From Betaproteobacteria bacterium (GTDB lineage Bacteria; Pseudomonadota; Gammaproteobacteria; Burkholderiales; SG8-39), in contig SCUH01000341.1 of the NCBI GenBank assembly GCA_004298295.1, positions 1 to 5,954 of the forward strand: a stretch of DNA of 5,954 nt, given 5' to 3'. The translations under genes were made by a program, and so were the position numbers. This document shows, in pieces, positions 5,742-5,954 of this stretch (position 1 is its first letter; every line of letters starts with the position of its first letter). The notes under the pieces were generated by a model. It was given only the letters and a program-made list of their open reading frames with translations. It did not search any database and was not told the DNA's origin.

Positions 5742-5954
5742 GTTCAAGGTCGGTTTCTACGTCGCCCTCGCCCTGATGGCGACGCTGCTGCTGTTTGCGC
5801 TGCTGGTGGCGCGACAGCAGCGCGCCGCGCTGCTCGGCGCCGCCGAGGATCACGTGACGCAGATGTCCGAGGCGATCGTGCGCAGCACGCGCTTTGCGAT
5901 GCTGCAGAATCAGCCCGAGTTCGTGCATCGCATCATCCAGGACGTGGCGCGCGC
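5722..5954 (+). CDS. Membrane-anchored sensor protein, probable histidine kinase (3' truncated by the window)
   Basis: The reading frame opens at ATG 5722 inside the end of lipA and stays open to the window edge, giving 77 codons. A short basic start (MLPQSLRFK) leads into a strong transmembrane helix at about residues 10-31 (VGFYVALALMATLLLFALLV), followed by positive charges (ARQQR). This suggests the following part faces the periplasm. The next segment, ending QNQPEFVHRIIQDVAR, resembles the start of the periplasmic or Cache-like sensing domain of sensor histidine kinases I recall from beta- and deltaproteobacteria. A HAMP domain and kinase core would be expected downstream but are not in the window. 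A chemoreceptor or diguanylate cyclase is also possible. The alternative ATG at 5776 lies in the middle of the membrane helix and would break it. The 20-base overlap with lipA suggests co-expression. Confidence 0.65.
   Translation, partial: MLPQSLRFKVGFYVALALMATLLLFALLVARQQRAALLGAAEDHVTQMSEAIVRSTRFAMLQNQPEFVHRIIQDVAR

Noticed and set aside
4635..5747. A 370-codon open frame on the - strand opposite lipA
   Set aside because: Mirror of LipA codons, without domains or a credible start context.

Overview
The window is a very GC-rich, gap-free run of eight genes, all on the + strand. The first and last genes are cut by the window edges. Protein details point to a betaproteobacterium, possibly an uncultured one. 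The LipA N-terminus (QKGAAK..RI) and C-terminus (RSSYHAE.QAHAAGV), and the non-catalytic dihydroorotase of the PyrC'/PyrX type, resemble what I recall from Ralstonia-, Rhodocyclales- and Pseudomonas-type genomes. This placement is an inference from recalled sequences, not a search.

Layout: (1) 2-1066, the C-terminal part of a dihydroorotase-like protein (PyrC'), the probable structural partner of aspartate transcarbamoylase. (2) 1063-1872, RlpA, a lipoprotein with a double-psi beta-barrel and a SPOR domain. (3) 1903-3021, a D,D-carboxypeptidase of the PBP5/6 family. (4) 3032-3898, a class IV PLP enzyme, best read as D-amino acid aminotransferase. (5) 3899-4165, a small YbeD/DUF493 protein. 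(6) 4166-4795, LipB octanoyltransferase. (7) 4788-5741, LipA lipoyl synthase. (8) 5722-5954, the N-terminus of a membrane-anchored sensor protein, probably a histidine kinase.

Genes 2, 3, 5, 6 and 7 keep the order rlpA-dacA-ybeD-lipB-lipA known from the E. coli mrd-lip region. The differences are a D-amino acid aminotransferase between dacA and ybeD, and pyrC' where rodA (mrdB) would be expected. Functionally there are three blocks. One is peptidoglycan processing: RlpA cleaves glycan strands, PBP5/6 releases D-Ala, and the aminotransferase interconverts D-Ala and D-Glu. The second is lipoate biosynthesis, where LipB transfers octanoate and LipA inserts sulfur. The third is a sensor appended at the end. 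Gene ends overlap or abut at almost every junction (GTGA, TGA-ATG twice, 8-nt and 20-nt overlaps), which suggests one polycistronic, translationally coupled unit.

I see no RNA genes, mobile elements, CRISPR arrays, clear promoters or terminators, and no non-coding stretch longer than about 30 bases. I found no convincing new biological system. The points most worth a second look are the catalytically degenerate dihydroorotase, the position of the aminotransferase, and the sensor gene overlapping lipA.
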